Shown piece after piece: positions 38,030 to 48,645 of a stretch of DNA of 64,000 nucleotides. The position numbers and the translations under genes were made by a program. A model generated the notes under the pieces. That model saw nothing but the letters and a program-made list of their open reading frames with translations. It searched no databases and was not told the DNA's origin. The stretch is from Agelaius tricolor (taxonomy: Eukaryota > Chordata > Aves > Passeriformes > Icteridae), in assembly GCA_023055355.1 (NCBI GenBank), contig JALJCS010000001.1:54751381-54815380 (forward strand), written 5' to 3'. Within the stretch, counting starts at the first letter, position 1. Each line of letters opens with the position of its first letter.

Positions 38030-38480
38030 AAAAATATCTGTCACTGCTTCACTGCCTAACAATGGCTGGTAGCGACAAGTAGGATCTTTTTCAATGGAAG
38101 TTGCTTTTTAATGAGTGTTTTTCGAGTAGGAGGTTTAATCTGATGCTGCTTTTGGAGCAATGCCTGGCCTATCCCAATACAAACTCTCTCTGATTAACAA
38201 AAGCCTGCATTTTTAAACTGATCTAGCTCAGCTGATGCTAGTTGATTCTTTTATTTAACTCAGGCTTGTTTATGAGTCAATTAGCATTTAAACTGAGCTC
38301 CCAGCCTTCATATAAGCTCCCAGCCACCTAAACCAAACAAAACAGCGCTTTCTCCTGCTTTTAGGGGCCACTAAGCACCTATAAAATATCCTACTGTAGC
38401 ATTTTTAAGTTGCCAGGGCCTAGAGAATTCATCTAGTGATTTTGGCTGTGATTCATTCAGGCCGAAATTAGATTAGGTAC
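38030..38480. promoter_or_regulatory. Candidate conserved regulatory element (noncoding)
   Basis: Repeat-free sequence with clustered factor-like words: agctcagctgatgctagttg near 38226 (E-box CAGCTG and a TGCTAGT-like motif), tgagtcaattagc near 38273 (AP-1-like TGAGTCA fused to CAATTAG) and ctctgattaac near 38188. A near-duplicated word, gagctcccagcc / taagctcccagcc, occurs at about 38297 and 38316. No open frame is present. Enhancer identity is inference only. Confidence 0.3.
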
Positions 38481-39247
38481 CATCCTCAGAGTAGGAGTCT
38501 GCACTTCCATTTCTCTCTCAGTGTCCCTACTGCCTTCCCTGGGAGAAACCTCCTGCTAGAAGTGGTGGGGCAAGTGGTTAGGTGAGATGCAGTGCACCTA
38601 AAATGGCCTGGAAATGCTGAAATACATTCATTCACCCTTCCAACCAGTTGCCTCTCCTCTTTCTACTGTGTTAAGCAGTAAATTCCTTTTCAATTTTGCT
38701 TATACTCTCTGCCACACTTGTTGTGTAGGATTTCTTGTAGATTTTATCCACAAAATGGATCTGTGGCCCACAAATTGGAGCCATTCCCTGTGACATTTGT
38801 GGGTTCATGTTCTGCTGTGTTGTTTCTGCATAGCTTTAAGAATAGAATTGAAGATGCTGTTAATTTTGGGAAATGAGCTTTCAGGCAGAAACTATGCATG
38901 GTTCATTCTGGACCATAGGTAAAGTGCATCAACTATTCTGTTGATTTTCCAGTGGCTCTGATGAGCTTCTTCAGGGTGCAGCAAGCTCTCTGCTGGCTCT
39001 TTCCACGTGCCAAGATCCTCACACATACATAGAAGATTGTGGTGACACTGTGCTTTTGCATGTGGAAGGATGTTTCTCTCTTTGACCCCAGCAGCAGACA
39101 GAGAACACAGCCTGGTCTTTCAACAGACAACATGCCACGTCCTTACTTCACATGTGCCTTTCAGAAATCTTTCAAACCTCTAGCTTTGAATTAGCAGCAG
39201 AAATTTGGAGATACTTCATTTAATGGCGACAATCATCCTGATTTCAA

Positions 39248-39290
39248 AGGAGGTAGGACTCGATGACTGTCAGAGGTCCCTTCCAGCCAA
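39248..39290 (+). mobile_element. Short CR1 3'-end remnant (tentative)
   Basis: The words 'aggtaggactcgatgact' and 'gaggtcccttccagcc' match the order of the CR1 terminal segment (ggactcgatgatc...gaggtcccttccaacc). Upstream CR1 sequence is not recognisable, so this is a roughly 45-bp remnant or a fortuitous resemblance. Confidence 0.55.
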
Positions 39291-40349
39291 CATCTCCTCA
39301 GCCATTTAAACCAGTCAATATTTGATACCTTAGATTCAGGTCACTGAATGCAAGCATTGAAGGCCCAGCCTGTGTTTGTTGGGAAAAGGCTCTTTTTAGG
39401 CCATAGATAAAACTGAGCTGCTGAACTTATGCAGGAATTATCTGGTACAAGTTTTCTCAGGCCTTAGTAGGAGGGAGAGATGCTTGTTTGAAAGCTCCCT
39501 AAAAGGCATGTCAGGGAGAGAGACCACAGGTCACTTTACCAGCAAGAGCAGCTGCTCTGCAGTAGAGCCCAGGCACCTCCTGCTTGTGGCAGAGGGACGT
39601 GCCAGAAAGGGAGGGTGCTTTGGCTTGTCCTGGGCTCTCACAACAATGACCTGTCTTGCCAGGGGTAGGTCTGGGCTGTGTCCTCCTGTGACAGAAGTGG
39701 AAGATGGAGATGGAGAGAGGGAGAGTGAGAGCACATGGATGTGAGCAGGGAAATAGAGATGGGTGGCATAGGAAAATGACAGAAAAAGGCATCTCAGAGG
39801 CAATGGCAAGTGGAGTTTGGGGCAGGGGGAAGCTGCCATGTGGAAATGGTGAGTAAGGAGAATTGGGAGAGTGGTAGAGGGCAGTGGAGCATCCTCCTCC
39901 CCTTGTCCTCAAGGAAGGAGGTGTGCTGTGGGGGGAAAGGACACATGCACTCTGGCATGGGGCACTACACGGAGGTGTGGTGTGAGAGAGGAGGCAGCAG
40001 GAGGTGATGTGGGGAATCCCTGAAGCAGAGAGAGGGCAGACAGACTGTCAGGGATCTGGTGTGGTGAGCAGTGCCTCTTGCACTCAGATCTATGGAAGCA
40101 GCAAAGTGTACAACCCACAGGATGCTCAAGGGAAGGCTGGATGAGCATGTGTTGTAGTGGTGCAGCCCAACACCTTCTTCAGCTTTGGGCAAGAGGTGGG
40201 GAGATTGTTTTCAGGAAAAAGAGATCTAATTCAAAAGTCACCTCTCTTCTCCTCCTTTCCCCCATTCTATTTGTTTATTTGTGCAGTCAGGTACTTGATA
40301 GGTGGTTTAATATATTCATTTTATATATGCCAGGGCAGCTCCATCCCTG
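39291..40349. other. GC-richer unique noncoding DNA
   Basis: From about 39480 to 40200 the sequence is G-rich on the plus strand and frames stay open on both strands (up to 133 codons, 39511-39912 minus). Translations are low-complexity Pro, Ser, Leu and His on the minus strand. No domain, splice pair or repeat family is recognised. Confidence 0.4.
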
Positions 40350-40690
40350 ATTGAACTCCACTGAATCCAGATCATTATTAGAAAATTGCTTTATAAATAA
40401 GCCTGGACTGAGAGACACTTTCTATGTTAAGTAGAAAGCATTGTGCTTCTAGGGCTGCTGCATGTTTTCTTGAAACGTAAACACTGGCAGCAGGCACATC
40501 ATTGTTAAACTAATTAAAGTTTAAAGAGAGACCTTTATACGTACTAGTCTAGCTAATTTGTTGTCACAGGATCATAATTCATTAAATATATTTTCTATTG
40601 TTAGTTAAATCAATAGTGAGCAAAACAGAGCATATGGAATATGTCAGCTGATGAGTCAAGATGGAAGGAAACATCTTTACTGAGTCTTTA
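40350..40690. promoter_or_regulatory. Candidate conserved regulatory element (noncoding)
   Basis: Closed frames, no simple repeats, and clustered homeodomain-type cores (aaactaattaaagttt near 40508, ctaatttg, aattcattaa near 40577, gttagttaaatc). The composition matches the other candidate elements in this window. Conservation is not testable here. Confidence 0.28.
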
Positions 40691-43600
40691 AGTTATGCCT
40701 TTTTCTACAGTTCCCTTGAAGGTTGCAGTGTAAATAACAATGATGGACTTTGCCTGCAGATATCCTGCTATGCTGAGCTGTGATACTTCCACTGTACAAA
40801 ACCACTGGAAAACAATGTAAAGCAACTACTGCTTAGTGATAATTCAGGCCTCTGTATTGGAGACAAAATTTGGAGATGTAAATGGAGGACAAATTGATCA
40901 CATGCCATGAAAGTTATGACAGTTTGATTTCAAATAGATGTGTGAAATGATTCATCCCAGGACACCATACCTGTTTTCGTCTCTGCATGTCTGTCCCATT
41001 CCTCTTGCAGGGATGGCTCAGCTGCTCCAGCAGCATCATCCGAACTCCTGCACAATAGTACACAGTATTTAGAGAGAAAACAAGACAGATGCCAGCTGTG
41101 CTGCTCCACCCCAGATACTGCTTTGTCAGCACAGGAGCCACCTATGCACTGGCAACAAAAATGTTGAAGACAGAGGCAGGGCAGATGGCTGAAGGCAGAA
41201 GCTACAGTGCAGTAGCAGGTGAATCAGAGTTGTCAGGCCAATGTGGCATCCTTGAGCTCTGAATTCAATTCTGGCAGTAGTTTATTTGTTGTCTTATTGG
41301 TTGTGTCAGCCTGCTGCATAGGGGAAATGTTTCTTGGTGTGCTACCTCTTCTAATTCCCACCTGGGTACCAGGTGGGCCTTTGCCCTGGGGTTGGAAGAA
41401 AATGGAAATGAGTGCAGATTTTTGAAAGTAATTTTTATTCCTACACAAAGTCAAATCCTCATGAAAAGCCATCTTGTAGGTACTAGGTACCAGTACTTCA
41501 GAGAGCACTGGTATGACTGGTTTGGAGGAAGCTGAAGCTCCAGAGTTTTCTTGTATTTATATTTCACATCTGGCCAACCTGTTGTCTTTTCCTTGGCATG
41601 AATGGTTTTCTGTATTCCTTCAGAGATTCTTGCTTTTGAGTTTGAATGCCTCTCAGTAGCAGGGAAGATGTTGAGAGTTCAGATGCTCTTGGTCCTAGCA
41701 GGGGCAGACTCACATTTTCCCTTTGACTGAAGCTGAATGAAGCTAGCAGTAATCTTCTGAAAATTTGTTTGATAGGGGAACTGTCCCTGAGCCATCCTTT
41801 CAGAGCATCTAGCTGCCTATCTCACCTCCTTTTCTTATCAAATTAAAACAAGTGGTTCCGTGACTGCAGTGCTAATCAAGATGAGGGTCCTTGTGGATTT
41901 GTTCTCAACAACTCATGCTCACTCTCTCTTTTCAATATCCCTGGTTGTCCTTCCTGTGCCCCTTCTGCCACTGTTACTGCAATCAGTGCTTTAGGTCCTC
42001 CCAGCATATTCTAAATGTCCTTTGTTTATTTTCTCCCCTCCCATGGTCTTAAGCAATCTCTCCCATCCAGTCTTTACACTGCCTGCATTTCTATCCCATA
42101 TTTCCTTCCACCCCTTGGGACTGTGCATGATTTGACAGCTCCAGTAGCTGGGCTGCAGCAGTACGAAGGGATTGCCTGCAGGGTGCCACCAAAAAAACTG
42201 GTTGCCAAGCAAGACAAATAATTGGGATGCTCTGCCTATACTGTACAGCAGAAGGCTGGAAATGGCCTCTTTCCTTTCCCAAACTTTGTGTTTTCCCAAA
42301 GTTGCAAGATTTTAATATGTTTTAAGATTTTAATATGCTTTTTTGTCAGTTTTGGCTGGAGTCACACATGTTCTTCCATGTTTCTCGCAGAAAGGAGGGT
42401 AGATAGGCAGCCAAACAGCTTGAGGGTTTAAGGTTCTGGACTCCTTAAGACTTTGGGCTGCATGGGAGCATCACTTCTTTCTCTTATAGGTATTTTGTGT
42501 GTCATACTGGTGTTTTGCCAGCATCCAGAAATCCTGATGAAGTCACGGAGACCCAGTGCTCCATGCCTGGGGTATCAAAGAGTTTGTGTTTTTCCTCCTG
42601 ATCCATCTTTCTGATATTTTTGTGCTGAAACAGCCAAACCATTTGTTTCTATGTGGCAAAAACTTGTGGAAAATGTATAAAATGAAATAATTCATAAGGC
42701 CACCAAATAGAGCCTTGTTTTCTCAGTCTGAAGCATGTTTTCTCTGCTCGGTGAATGCCTGAACCTAGATGTTGGCACAAATACATCTAGCCAGTAACTG
42801 CTGCTGGTCTGTGCCAAATAATAAAAGTTGTTTAAAGGACTGGCAAGTATTAGAACAAATAAAGCAATGACTTCATTGCATTGCAGTTTAGTTTCTAAAG
42901 TATAGTTAGAAATACAACATGCTTATTAACAACCACAACAGCGAGTTCTAAAAGTTGCAATTGAAGAGATTGCTCCTCTTCAGAGATCTTGGAGAGTGTG
43001 CTATAACTTGGAAGCTGTCAGTGGAGAGAACCTTTTTTTACTAAAAAAGATGTAAAAGGTATACTAAAGAGAGTGTCTGATTCCTGATAGCTCTGTCAGA
43101 CCTGCACATGATGGATGTGATTAGTACTGTCAAATATAGACACTGGGTAATGCTCTCTTTAACTAGCAGTGAAGTGTGCCTCACATTAGCATGAATGAGA
43201 GCTGTGCTTCTTAAGGGTAGAGGAGCAGAAGATGGCAAAATGGAGACTGTAAATGTGTGTCCAGCAGTAGAAGAACCTTCTCACTGCTTTAAGGCAGCTG
43301 AACAATCAAATGCTGTAGGATTGACTGGGCTTATGGCCCAAGGAAGATTGGAGAAAGAAGGAAAAGTGCTCCTATCAGAGGAAGGATAAGATATTGGTAA
43401 ATTAGTCACCTCATGTTGTAGGAACAGAACAAACAAGGAGACCTGAATGTTAGCTTTTCTTGGAATAAGGAGGGATGAATGCAAATTGCCAATACAGGTT
43501 ATTATCCAGTTTCACAGTATTTGCTCATTTGCCTGCATTGATGACACCACCTTAGCCAACCAGAGCAATGCCAGCAGACGTCCTGTGTCCCACAGCACCC

Positions 43601-46127
43601 CAGTGATGCCCTGGGTGCCGGTTTGTCTGTGCTGGAAAGCACCCACAGCATCTCTGCACTATGGGCACAGCTGCTGCTCTGCTGTTGGCACAGGGATTTT
43701 GTCTGCCTGGGGGTTCCTGTCTGCCTCTCTGGAAGGGCCAGAGCCCTCTCCCAGGCATGCAGGGTCCCCTACCCTAACTCATGGGTTCTCCTTTAGAGCC
43801 ACCATTCAACAAAGCTGGAGCTAAAGCAACCATTCAGTTAGAGCAGAGCTTGAGCAGAACTAAACCTGCTGTGCCAGTGCTGTCCTCCCAGTACCTCTTA
43901 CTTTTCAGATAAAATGGGTTGGGAAATTTGGCTCAAAACATTTTGCATTGAAATTGAAAGTAAACAAACATGGTTTGAGTTTAAAGCTGATGAAATACAA
44001 GAAATGTACATTGAAAATCACTTTCCTCATAGACCATGCCACTGAAAAATGAAAGGAAAAATAGAGTAAGTTGTATTTTTTTCACAAAAAAAGCATTTTC
44101 TGACAAAACCTCATTCTTTAGAGAAAATCATTTTTCAACCAGAATTTTTAACTAGCTGAAGTTTCAAAATAAAAAAAGGAAAAATACAAAACTTACAGTT
44201 GATTGTTTACTGCCCAGTAGCATATACTTCAGATGAAATGTAAAAGCAACCTGCAGCACGTAGGATAGAGGGATGGAACAAAAACCAGAAGAAACTGACA
44301 GGCACAGGTTGAAGAATAATTCATCATTCAGCAACATAAGTTGGCAGATTTGTTGTGTAGTTTACCAGTATCCAAAGCCTTTTGTATCTCCATTTTCACC
44401 CACAGTCTTTCATTCCAAATATTGCAAATCGGTAGTTTAGAATTATTGCACTATCTATTTTGAAATTATCGTTCCTCATACTTCTGAGAGACTTAAAAGG
44501 TCATGGAATGATTTCATGGTCTCCCATGAGTCATGGTAGTTACAGAGGGGTTTTACAAATTCAAATCAATAAGGTTATGTTTCACTATAGAGTGGCAATC
44601 AAAAAAGGTTGTTACCCTGAAAAAGAGCACCATTTATTAATAAAGATGTTCCTTGACTCAACAAAACTTCTCTTTCATCTTCTGGAGTTATATTTCAGTT
44701 AAGAGCTTCATTAGCTGTTTCAATATTAAAATTATTTTTCATTTGGTTAATATGTAAATGTATATCATTAGCTTGGAGTAAAGGAGAGAAACCTTTTTGC
44801 TGGTTCGTCTCCAAAACAGAGACTCCTTTGTACCATCAGCACTAACAGGAGAGGACACATACAATGCAAACTCATAAGCAGAAGATAAAATATACTGTAG
44901 CTAGCTGTGTCTTCTCAGAAATCCAGAGCAGTGCAAAAGAATCTCCAGGCAACTATTTTGCTAAAAGAGCAAACCCTGAAGTTGCTTCTGCATGCAAGGA
45001 TGAAATGTCACATCTGTTGTTCATTGATTAGAAGCCAAGGAAAGATGCAGAGCTCTTTCTTTTTCAATTTCGAGCCTTTCTGTGTAATGGTTGCTCACCT
45101 ACCACATGAATGGCTTGTATTTTTTAAATTCTTGCAGAGAGTCCTTCATTAATCATCATCTCAATTTGGAAAAAAAAGATGCAAGGAGAAAAGAGAAGGA
45201 GAAGGAGGAGAAAAGGTTGCAAAGGGCTAGTATGGAACTAAGAACGCCAAACCAGCTTAATCTCTCAAAAAGGAAATCATAAAAAAAAAAAAAGTTATAT
45301 ATTTAATTCATGCTAGCAGGTGGAAGAAATAGGTGAGCAAAAGGTTGCTATATGTTCAATACAGCCAAGCAGGAAAGCTGGGATTTCTTTAAAAACCCAC
45401 AGCTGATTTAGGAATAGCAACCTGCTTAAGAAGTTTAAACCCTAGGAAACATGAGGTTTTGAGAGATTAGCAACAGGTGGAGAAAAATGAAGCCAGGAAA
45501 AATACTCGACAAAATTCTAGTGGTGAGTTTTGGAGAAAAAGTACAAATAATTACAAATGATGTGAAAGGAAACAGAAACTGAAAATAAATGTTCACACAC
45601 ATAACTTCTATTCCATGGAAGAGAAAATTGTGCTTTTTCACTATGAGCTTCTTGTACCAGCAGCTTTAGCAGACACACTGTGTAACTGCTGTCACAAGTG
45701 GAGCCCCAACTCTCATGCTGCACACATCTGTGACCTACTGATGGTTCAGGGAGTACATTCCTTGGAAGGACAGCAGCTCATAAGGAGGCGGATTGTTTTC
45801 CAGATGTTTTAAACGTTTCCAAAGAAAGTCAACAAAAACATAAAGTAAGAACAACTGAATCAGTTGTCCTGTCATAGATGTTCCTAGAAATCTCTCTCTG
45901 GAGCTGAAATGAAAACTTGGAAGAGTTATTCTGGCCAAGTTAGCTGAAAGCTAACAGAGCTTCCAAAGTTTGTTTATTCCACAATGATTGTGCAAAAGAA
46001 AAGTGAGTGCTTCCCTGTGGTTGGTAGTCTGAGCTAAAATGCATGTACAATGGGGAAACAAATCCCTAGTGGGGAAATTATTTCTGGGGACAACTGGATA
46101 TTTCAGCTGTTTTCCAACAGGGTCCTC
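40691..46127. other. Unique noncoding DNA, no gene seen
   Basis: AT-rich sequence with a GC-richer patch at 43550-43800 that keeps a 125-codon plus frame and a 68-codon minus frame open without a recognisable product. An 18-bp tandem duplication lies at 42306-42341. Purine-rich aag/gag words occur at 45180-45230. No transposon is recognised. Confidence 0.5.
42306..42341 (+). repeat. 18-bp tandem duplication
   Basis: Two adjacent copies of aagattttaatatg(t/c)ttt differ at one base. It appears to be a recent local duplication in noncoding DNA. Confidence 0.9.
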
Positions 46128-46155
46128 AAAAAAAAAAAAAAAAAAAAAGAAAAAA
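46128..46155 (+). repeat. Poly(A) run, 21 A plus 6 A
   Basis: Twenty-one consecutive A (46128-46148), one G, then six A. No retrocopy body or target duplication is recognised upstream, so it is listed as a homopolymer rather than the tail of a processed insert. It lies about 180 bp upstream of the Ty3/gypsy relic. Confidence 0.9.
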
Positions 46156-46320
46156 CCCCCACATCTGTGCAATTTTAATGCACCATTTAGAAGGCCTCAG
46201 TTTACCACATTATTCAGAAAATGCTTTTTAAAAACTCTAATATTTCCCACAAATACATAATAAATCACAATAAACCATGGAGGAGAAAAATAATAGAAAA
46301 ATGTTGCAATCAGAGGCTCT

Positions 46321-46497
46321 GGTAAGCTCCTGGAATGGATTCAAATTAGGAGTTTGAAATGCAGAAGACAAAAATATGAGTTCAAGGTTAAAGAAATAAC
46401 CAATCTAGGAAAATGTAGCAGGGGAAAAAATAAAAAAAAAGCTTGGAAGAGGATGCAAATAGGTCTGATTACTAATATATCCTTATACATACATTAA
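46321..46497 (+). pseudogene. RT C-terminal/connection fragment of Ty3/gypsy pol
   Basis: In the first frame the translation contains LKCRRQKYEFKVKEITNLG, which matches the conserved 'LK.N..KC.F....V.YLG' segment that follows the RT thumb in Ty3/gypsy pol. The expected His after LG and the following segment are lost, and the frame ends at a stop at 46495-46497. The RT active-site motif is not found upstream. On its own this would be weak; position and orientation directly before the RNase H make it convincing. Confidence 0.65.
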
Positions 46498-46609
46498 AAA
46501 AATACAGAAACTAAAAGAAAAGGCAATTTTTTGGGGAAAGTTTATATTCAAACACCTTTAAACCATTTAAACTGCTGTCTGAAGGTCTTTAGTGTGTAAA
46601 AATGCATAA

Positions 46610-47100
46610 TGGGCATGGACTGGTAATCACAACAGGGACTTGCTGAATCTCAAACAGTTGATAAAGAAGGAACCTGTCCTCAGAGTGTATGATAATAAGC
46701 ACCAAACAAAGCTGGCAGTTGATGCTTCTAAGCAAGGCCTTGGGGCAACACTTTTAACAAGGAATGGTGATCACTGGAGACCCATGGCATATGCTTCTGG
46801 ATACCTAACTGGAACAGCATGTCAGCATGCACAAAAAGAGTCGGAGGCTCTGTCTTGTAGTCTATGCATGCAAAAAACCTCCATTTTTTCCACAATTTTT
46901 TTAATATGGGTTACCAGCGCTAGCAGGAACTGATAACAAGGCATTAGTGACAATTGCTGAAAAGGGTTTTGCAGGCAGATCTCTGAGATTGCAAATATGA
47001 TATGATTTACAACTCAAATATACAGCGCAGTCATACACGGAGCAGGCATTCTGTCCAGAGCTTTCAACAGAACTGAACTTGTACAGAAACGGAGTCTTAT
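46610..47100 (+). pseudogene. RNase H domain of Ty3/gypsy pol, frameshifted
   Basis: The second frame (46610-46930) gives NLKQLIKKEPVLRVYD, then VDASKQGLGATLL, then WRPMAYASGYLT and KESEALS, which are unmistakable Ty3/gypsy RNase H motifs. It then breaks, and the third frame carries on from 46905 with GTDNKALVTIAEK and, past a stop at 46998, YDLQLKYTA. The three acidic positions expected for catalysis are still visible: Asp at 46721, Glu at 46844 and Asp at 46932. The third is in a different frame from the first two, so no working enzyme can be made. No start context belongs to this fragment. Confidence 0.88.
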
Positions 47101-47341
47101 GTGCCTGCAAAAATTGTTTGGAATTTTTTTTCTTTTCAAACTGGAAGTCACTGTGGAAGACTAACACTGACAGGAAGATCTGTCACTGCAGAAAGCCAAA
47201 ATGTTAGATCAAACATTGCAGAAGGTAATATAAGCTATCAGTCTCATTAACTGGACAGCACTTACTGGTCCTTAAAGAATTTAGAAAGATGATTTTATAC
47301 AATATGGAGTATATTTTCTGAGCACTACTCCACTGCTGATA

Positions 47342-47470
47342 AACAGAATGCATGCCTGATACCAGTGTATGCAGAAAATGCAAAATGTTTTATATTACAT
47401 TTATAAATATTAACTATGGTCAGTGTTGCTGAAATAGCCAAAGAATGAAAAGGAAAACAGTTACTTTCAG
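47342..47470 (+). pseudogene. Integrase N-terminal zinc-region remnant (tentative)
   Basis: The second frame reads NRMHA, a stop, then CMQKMQNVLYYIYKY, a stop, and later PKNEKENSYF. Order and spacing resemble the HH-CC integrase domain and the segment linking it to the core. However, most metal-binding residues are not visible and three or more stops interrupt it. Its place between RNase H and integrase core supports the reading. Confidence 0.5.
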
Positions 47471-47576
47471 AAACATCGGTAAATTAAAAAGAACCAGTAA
47501 TTCTTGAAACTTAAGATTCATTCTCCACAGCTGAAAGAAATTTATATCTGCTGTAAAAAATATTCACATTCTTTTC

Positions 47577-47820
47577 AGAAATAACGTTGCTGCAGAAGTC
47601 ATCGGTTGAATGTGTGATCTCATGTACAAATCTGGTATTTGTCTGCCATAGCACACATCCCATGTGTCAGATAATGACCCATGATTCAATTATTAGGAAT
47701 TTAAATATTTTCTAACAGAGTTTTAAACACATTACTTCTCATTCAGGTTATTCACAGCCTGATAGTGTGGGAAGACCTCTTACACAATCTGCTAAGTTCC
47801 ACTCATGTCCCATTTAAGAA
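47577..47820 (+). pseudogene. Integrase core remnant of Ty3/gypsy pol
   Basis: The third frame from 47577 gives NNVAAEVIG, then after stops HTSHVSDNDP and EFKYFLTEF, matching the conserved stretch around the second catalytic Asp (here at 47670). A one-base shift moves the reading to the first frame at 47737, where SHSGYSQPDSVGRPLTQSAK matches the helix segment that normally holds the catalytic Glu. At the expected spacing of about 35 residues the Glu is replaced (Pro at this position by eye). The first catalytic Asp was not located. It is non-functional, with at least five stops. Confidence 0.75.
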
Positions 47821-48310
47821 TTATTTAATTCCAGAGCAGTACTGTGGATACTGAAACATGTTCAGCCCCAAACTTAGATTAAGACTATCCAGTGGTGTAG
47901 TCAATGATGGTAAAGTGAGGGATGTCTAACTGCTATGAAAAAATAAACAGAGAATGCACTGTATTAATGAATGGCAGGAATAAAATCTTGGCAAACCAAG
48001 TTGGCTAGCCTGTATTTGAAGGTAATATATGTAATATCACAAAAGACTGCTTTTGTGAGGACTTGCTCTTCTCTCTGATGAGCAAGCACTGACCTGTTGG
48101 ACAAAGAAGAGGCAGGCACTTCTTCTTCCCTTAGTGGGAAGAGATGGACACCAAATCTTAAAAGCAAGTAAAAAGGAGCCCAAGAGCCAGATAATATTAT
48201 TGGACTGGACACAACAGAAACATAGGGAGTAAAGAACCATGTAAATGTCTCAAAGAATCGTCAGCTAAAGGATGCCAGCTCAGATACTGATTTATACCTG
48301 TTGGATGTAT
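47821..48310. other. Possible integrase C-terminal tail, otherwise noncoding
   Basis: Downstream of the integrase core no frame is convincingly homologous to anything. A first-frame segment near 48240-48275 (NVSKNRQLKDAS) vaguely resembles the basic tail found at the end of Ty3/gypsy integrases, at about the right distance from the core. Treat the right edge of the relic as unknown between 47820 and 48310. No chromodomain or LTR is seen. Confidence 0.25.
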
Positions 48311-48605
48311 GTTTTGTACTTTAAGTAGTCTTTTTGTTGTTTTGTTTTTTTTATTCCTTTGGAAATGAGAAAAAAATGAAAGCAACTTACCCTTGATGAG
48401 TTTGGAGTGTAACATTCTTTGATTAAGAATGGAGGTTTTTACCTGCCTATAAACTTGAGAGAGAAAGTGAAAGATACAGACACAGACCCATTTTAATAGT
48501 CTTGGAAAAGACCAATCATAATATAAGCTCTGACTGAATGGCTATTCATGTACTGCTATAATTATGACTGTAAATTTGCAATGAGATTATTAATAGTTTA
48601 ACTAT

Positions 48606-48645
48606 TAACTTTAATTATATGTTTATAACTTTAATTATATGTTTT
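48606..48645 (+). repeat. 20-bp tandem duplication
   Basis: Two adjacent copies of taactttaattatatgttt(a/t), differing only at the last base. It is AT-rich and lies about 300 bp past the possible end of the Ty3/gypsy relic. Confidence 0.9.

Larger units (their letters stand above)
46321..47820 (+). mobile_element. Degenerate Ty3/gypsy-type retrotransposon pol relic
   Basis: A decayed plus-strand fragment of a Metaviridae-type pol region. Domains appear in the canonical order: RT connection (46321-46497), RNase H (46610-47100), a region resembling the integrase zinc domain (47342-47470) and integrase core (47577-47820). They are spread over all three frames, with at least four frame changes and about ten stops. 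gag, protease, the main RT palm and LTRs are not recognisable. RT-RNase H-integrase order with a directly joined RNase H is the Ty3/gypsy arrangement. Non-LTR LINEs lack an integrase, and vertebrate retroviruses have a differently structured connection/RNase H. Decay over the whole length argues against a domesticated gene. Clade is unresolved. Confidence 0.82.

Noticed and set aside
46128..46155. Poly(A) tail of a processed pseudogene
   Set aside because: No gene-like body upstream and no flanking duplication could be identified; treated as a homopolymer.
46610..46930. Domesticated retrotransposon gene
   Set aside because: The RNase H block is open for about 100 codons, but the flanking RT and integrase pieces are full of stops and frameshifts and there is no start or exon context. 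A decayed relic is simpler.
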